DNA of 64,000 nt from PALSA-607 sp963825425. GTDB lineage: Bacteria; Actinomycetota; Actinomycetes; Acidothermales; Acidothermaceae. Shown here in pieces: positions 62,437 to 64,000 of this stretch. The translations under genes and the position numbers were made by a program. How positions within the stretch are numbered: position 1 is the first letter of the stretch; every line of letters begins with the position of its first letter. The stretch lies in assembly GCA_963825425.1 (NCBI GenBank), contig CAWGTF010000010.1:944139-1008138 (forward strand), given 5' to 3'. Below the pieces are notes generated by a model. The model did not search any database. It had not been told where the DNA came from and was given only the letters and a program-made list of their open reading frames with translations.

Positions 62437-63198
62437 CTACGTTTTCTCCGCAACGAAAGCGATTTTGCGGACCCGCCCGTCTCGCAGCCAGTCGCTCCAG
62501 AGCCGGTGGGCGGCCAGCAGTTCGTCCAGTGCTTGTTGTCCGATCTGCTCTGCGATGTCGGTGGCGTCGGCGGCGAACGCGCTGATCAACGAATCCGCGA
62601 CGTCGCGGTGCGACCGGCTGCAGTCATCCTGCCAGCGGACAACCAGCCCGACCCGCTCCAAGTACGTCAGCATCTCCTGCAGCGGAGTGAGCCAGACCGT
62701 GTCGGCGTCCGGCATGCTCTCTCGCTCTGCCGCTGTGAGGGGTAGACCCTCTTCCATGGTGAACGCGAATCGCCCGCCGGTCGGTGAGCGCCCGTGCGAT
62801 CTCCTGAAGGAGCGCCTCCTTGTCGGAGAACGCGAGCATCGTCTCAAGTAGGAGCACCACGTCGAACGGGCCGGGCGGGATCGGCGGGATCCGCGCGACC
62901 TCGAAGCGACAGGGCAGGTCGCCGGCGCGCTGGCGGGCAATGTCGATGGCGCTGGAGCTCGAGTCGACCCCGAGATACGTGCAGCCCAACTCCGCAGTGA
63001 TGAACCGCCCGGGCCCGGCAATTCCGCAGCACAGGTCGAGCACGGAGACCCCGGGTGCGATGCCGGCCTACACCGCCAGGGCCCGAATCTCGCTGGCGCG
63101 CATGAAGCTCTCCTGCTCGACGAACTCGCCCGGGGCATACGCCGACACGCGGGCTCGCTGCAGGGCCGCACGAACGGAGCGCGCTCGTCCTGCTTCAT
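62437..63198 (-). CDS. Class I SAM methyltransferase with slips and one in-frame stop
   Basis: ATG gives MKQDERAPFVR; in the next frame it reads ALQRARVSAYAPGEFVEQES and FMRASEIRALAV, then an in-frame TAG near 63067-63069 before AGIAPGVSVLDLCCGIAGPG, the SAM-binding motif. Then CTYLGVDSSSSAIDIARQRA, FDVVLLLETMLAFSDKEALL, and after a slip near 62780 GGRFAFTMEEGLPLTAAERE, VWLTPLQEMLTYLERVGLVV and a helical end. The TAG replaces what is probably a GAG or CAG codon. Two defects in 760 bases could be errors or real decay. Convergent with the sulfatase gene, three bases apart. Confidence 0.78.
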   Translation of the reverse strand: MKQDERAPFVRPCSEPACRRMPRASSSSRRASCAPARFGPWRCRPASHPGSPCSTCAAELPGPGGSSLRSWAARISGSTRAPAPSTLPASAPATCPVASRSRGSRRSRPARSTWCSYLRRCSRSPTRRRSFRRSHGRSPTGGRFAFTMEEGLPLTAAERESMPDADTVWLTPLQEMLTYLERVGLVVRWQDDCSRSHRDVADSLISAFAADATDIAEQIGQQALDELLAAHRLWSDWLRDGRVRKIAFVAEKT

Positions 63199-63245
63199 CG
63201 CTGTTCCACACAGTTGATGATCGTCGGATTCACCTTCCGGGTTAC

Positions 63246-64000
63246 TCACCAGCGGTCGTGCACGTGTTCCCGGATGTCGCGATCGTAGATCTCTCGTAAG
63301 CGATCGAGCAGGTCGTCGCCGAGCGGCGCCAGAACTCAGCCGCGGCGTTCGCCTGTACTTGCTCGACATTGCGCGCTCCGGGTATCACCGTCGAGACACC
63401 GGGTTGGTCCACGATCCAACGCACGGCCAACTGCGCGGTCATGGCGCCTGCCGGGGTAAGGCGCGCGACCTCTCGGGCCGCGGCGACGCCGACGTTGTAC
63501 GGCACCCCGCTGAAGGTCTCGCCGGCGTCGAACGATTCCCCATGCCGGTTGTAGGTGCGGTGATCGTCCGCGGCGAAGCGGGTGCGCTCGTCGTACTTCC
63601 CAGACAGCAGCCCGCTCGCCAACGGCACTCGAGCGATGATCCCGACACCGGCAGCGGCGGCGGCCGGCAGCACCTGCTCGAAGGGCTTGCGGCGAAACAC
63701 ATTGAGGATGATCTGCACGGTCGCAACCCCGGGGCGCGCGATCGCCCGCAGCGCCTCGTCGCAAGTCTCGACGGACACGCCGTACGCCGCGGCGCGTCCC
63801 TCCGCGACCAACGTGTCGAGCGCGTCGAAGACCCGGTCGTCGGCGAAGACCGACGTGGGCGGGCAGTGCAACTGCACCAGATCGAGCGTGTCGACCCCGA
63901 GGTTGGTGCGGCTGCGGTCGACCCAGGTCCGGAACGCTTCCAAGGTGTAGGCTTCGGCAACGTGCGGGTCGGCGCGGCGGCCAGTCTCATCGCAACCGTC
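63246..64000 (-). CDS. Aldo/keto reductase, partial at right edge (frameshift near 3' end)
   Basis: NADPH-dependent (alpha/beta)8 oxidoreductase; the N-terminus with the catalytic Asp/Tyr lies outside the window. Visible: NLGVDTLDLVQLHCPPTSVF (barrel motif with the catalytic His), AAAYGVSVETCDEALRAIAR, VATVQIILNVFRRKPFEQVL, VGIIARVPLASGLLSGKYDE, and the NADP site PGVSTVIPGARNVEQVQANA. A slip near 63330 restores the ending LGDDLLDRLREIYDRDIREH and a stop just after HDRW. Function unassigned; it is adjacent to, but not clearly part of, the pteridine-type cluster. Confidence 0.85.

Noticed and set aside
1..64000. Programmed ribosomal frameshifting as a general explanation for broken genes
   Set aside because: No shared slippery heptamer or downstream structure was seen, directions vary, and affected genes are not known recoding targets. 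Sequence errors are simpler.
1..64000. CRISPR arrays, insertion sequences, prophage or integrase genes
   Set aside because: None found; the tandem repeats present are head-to-tail with no regular unique spacers and no cas or transposase genes nearby.

Overview
The window is a GC-rich chromosomal segment from an actinobacterium. Evidence: a mycobacterial-type HU with a long Lys/Ala/Pro tail, an F420-pathway CofC, a single-domain Lrp protein next to thiL, an IclR regulator divergent from leuCD, a GlnR-like box before amtB-glnB, and many GTG starts. Gene order from the left edge to about 37 kb (glnB, amtB, ftsY, smc, acyP, mutM, rnc, rpmF, DUF177, DivIVA-like, coaD, rsmD, recG, DAK-type, rpmB, thiD, thiL, ddl, gpsA, plsC, cofC, hupB, leuD, leuC, iclR, then an htrA/HK/RR set) follows the backbone known from Mycobacterium and Streptomyces. 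The order or family cannot be fixed from this window. No rRNA, complete tRNA, CRISPR array, phage or transposase was seen.

Layout. 0-18.6 kb: nitrogen uptake, an insert of secreted, cytochrome-b, MerB-like and LysE genes, then chromosome/ribosome/repair housekeeping. 18.6-33.3 kb: DAK-type kinase, rpmB, thiamine genes, cell-wall and lipid precursor genes, hupB and leucine biosynthesis. 33.3-41.2 kb: an envelope-stress operon resembling mprA-mprB-pepD, an ATP-dependent DNA ligase and a second two-component pair. 41.3-53.9 kb: sugar metabolism (GH13, GH1, manA, mgsA, manD), an FAD reductase, folE with a divergent cysteine-bearing regulator, asparaginase, and a protein with diadenylate-cyclase motifs. 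53.8-63.2 kb: a tightly overlapped cluster of GTP cyclohydrolase II, RibD-type reductase, PTPS-like protein, dehydrogenase, glycosyltransferase, three methyltransferases, CDP-alcohol phosphotransferase and a sulfatase-like membrane enzyme. An aldo/keto reductase runs off the right edge.

The cluster at 53.8-63.2 kb is the best candidate for an uncharacterised pathway: it starts like riboflavin/pterin synthesis but lacks its later enzymes and carries glycosyl- and phosphoalcohol-transfer enzymes, suggesting a conjugated or membrane-linked pteridine- or pyrimidine-derived product. The DAC-motif protein beside it may be an extra c-di-AMP synthase.

Quality caution: roughly 45 apparent frameshifts interrupt about 30 genes, including essential ones (ftsY, smc, rsmD, thiD, leuD). 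Both flanks of each break keep family sequence, so I read these as base-calling or assembly indels and annotate whole genes across them. Several short tandem repeats (14, 18, 21, 25, 25 and 30 bp units) occur in and between genes.
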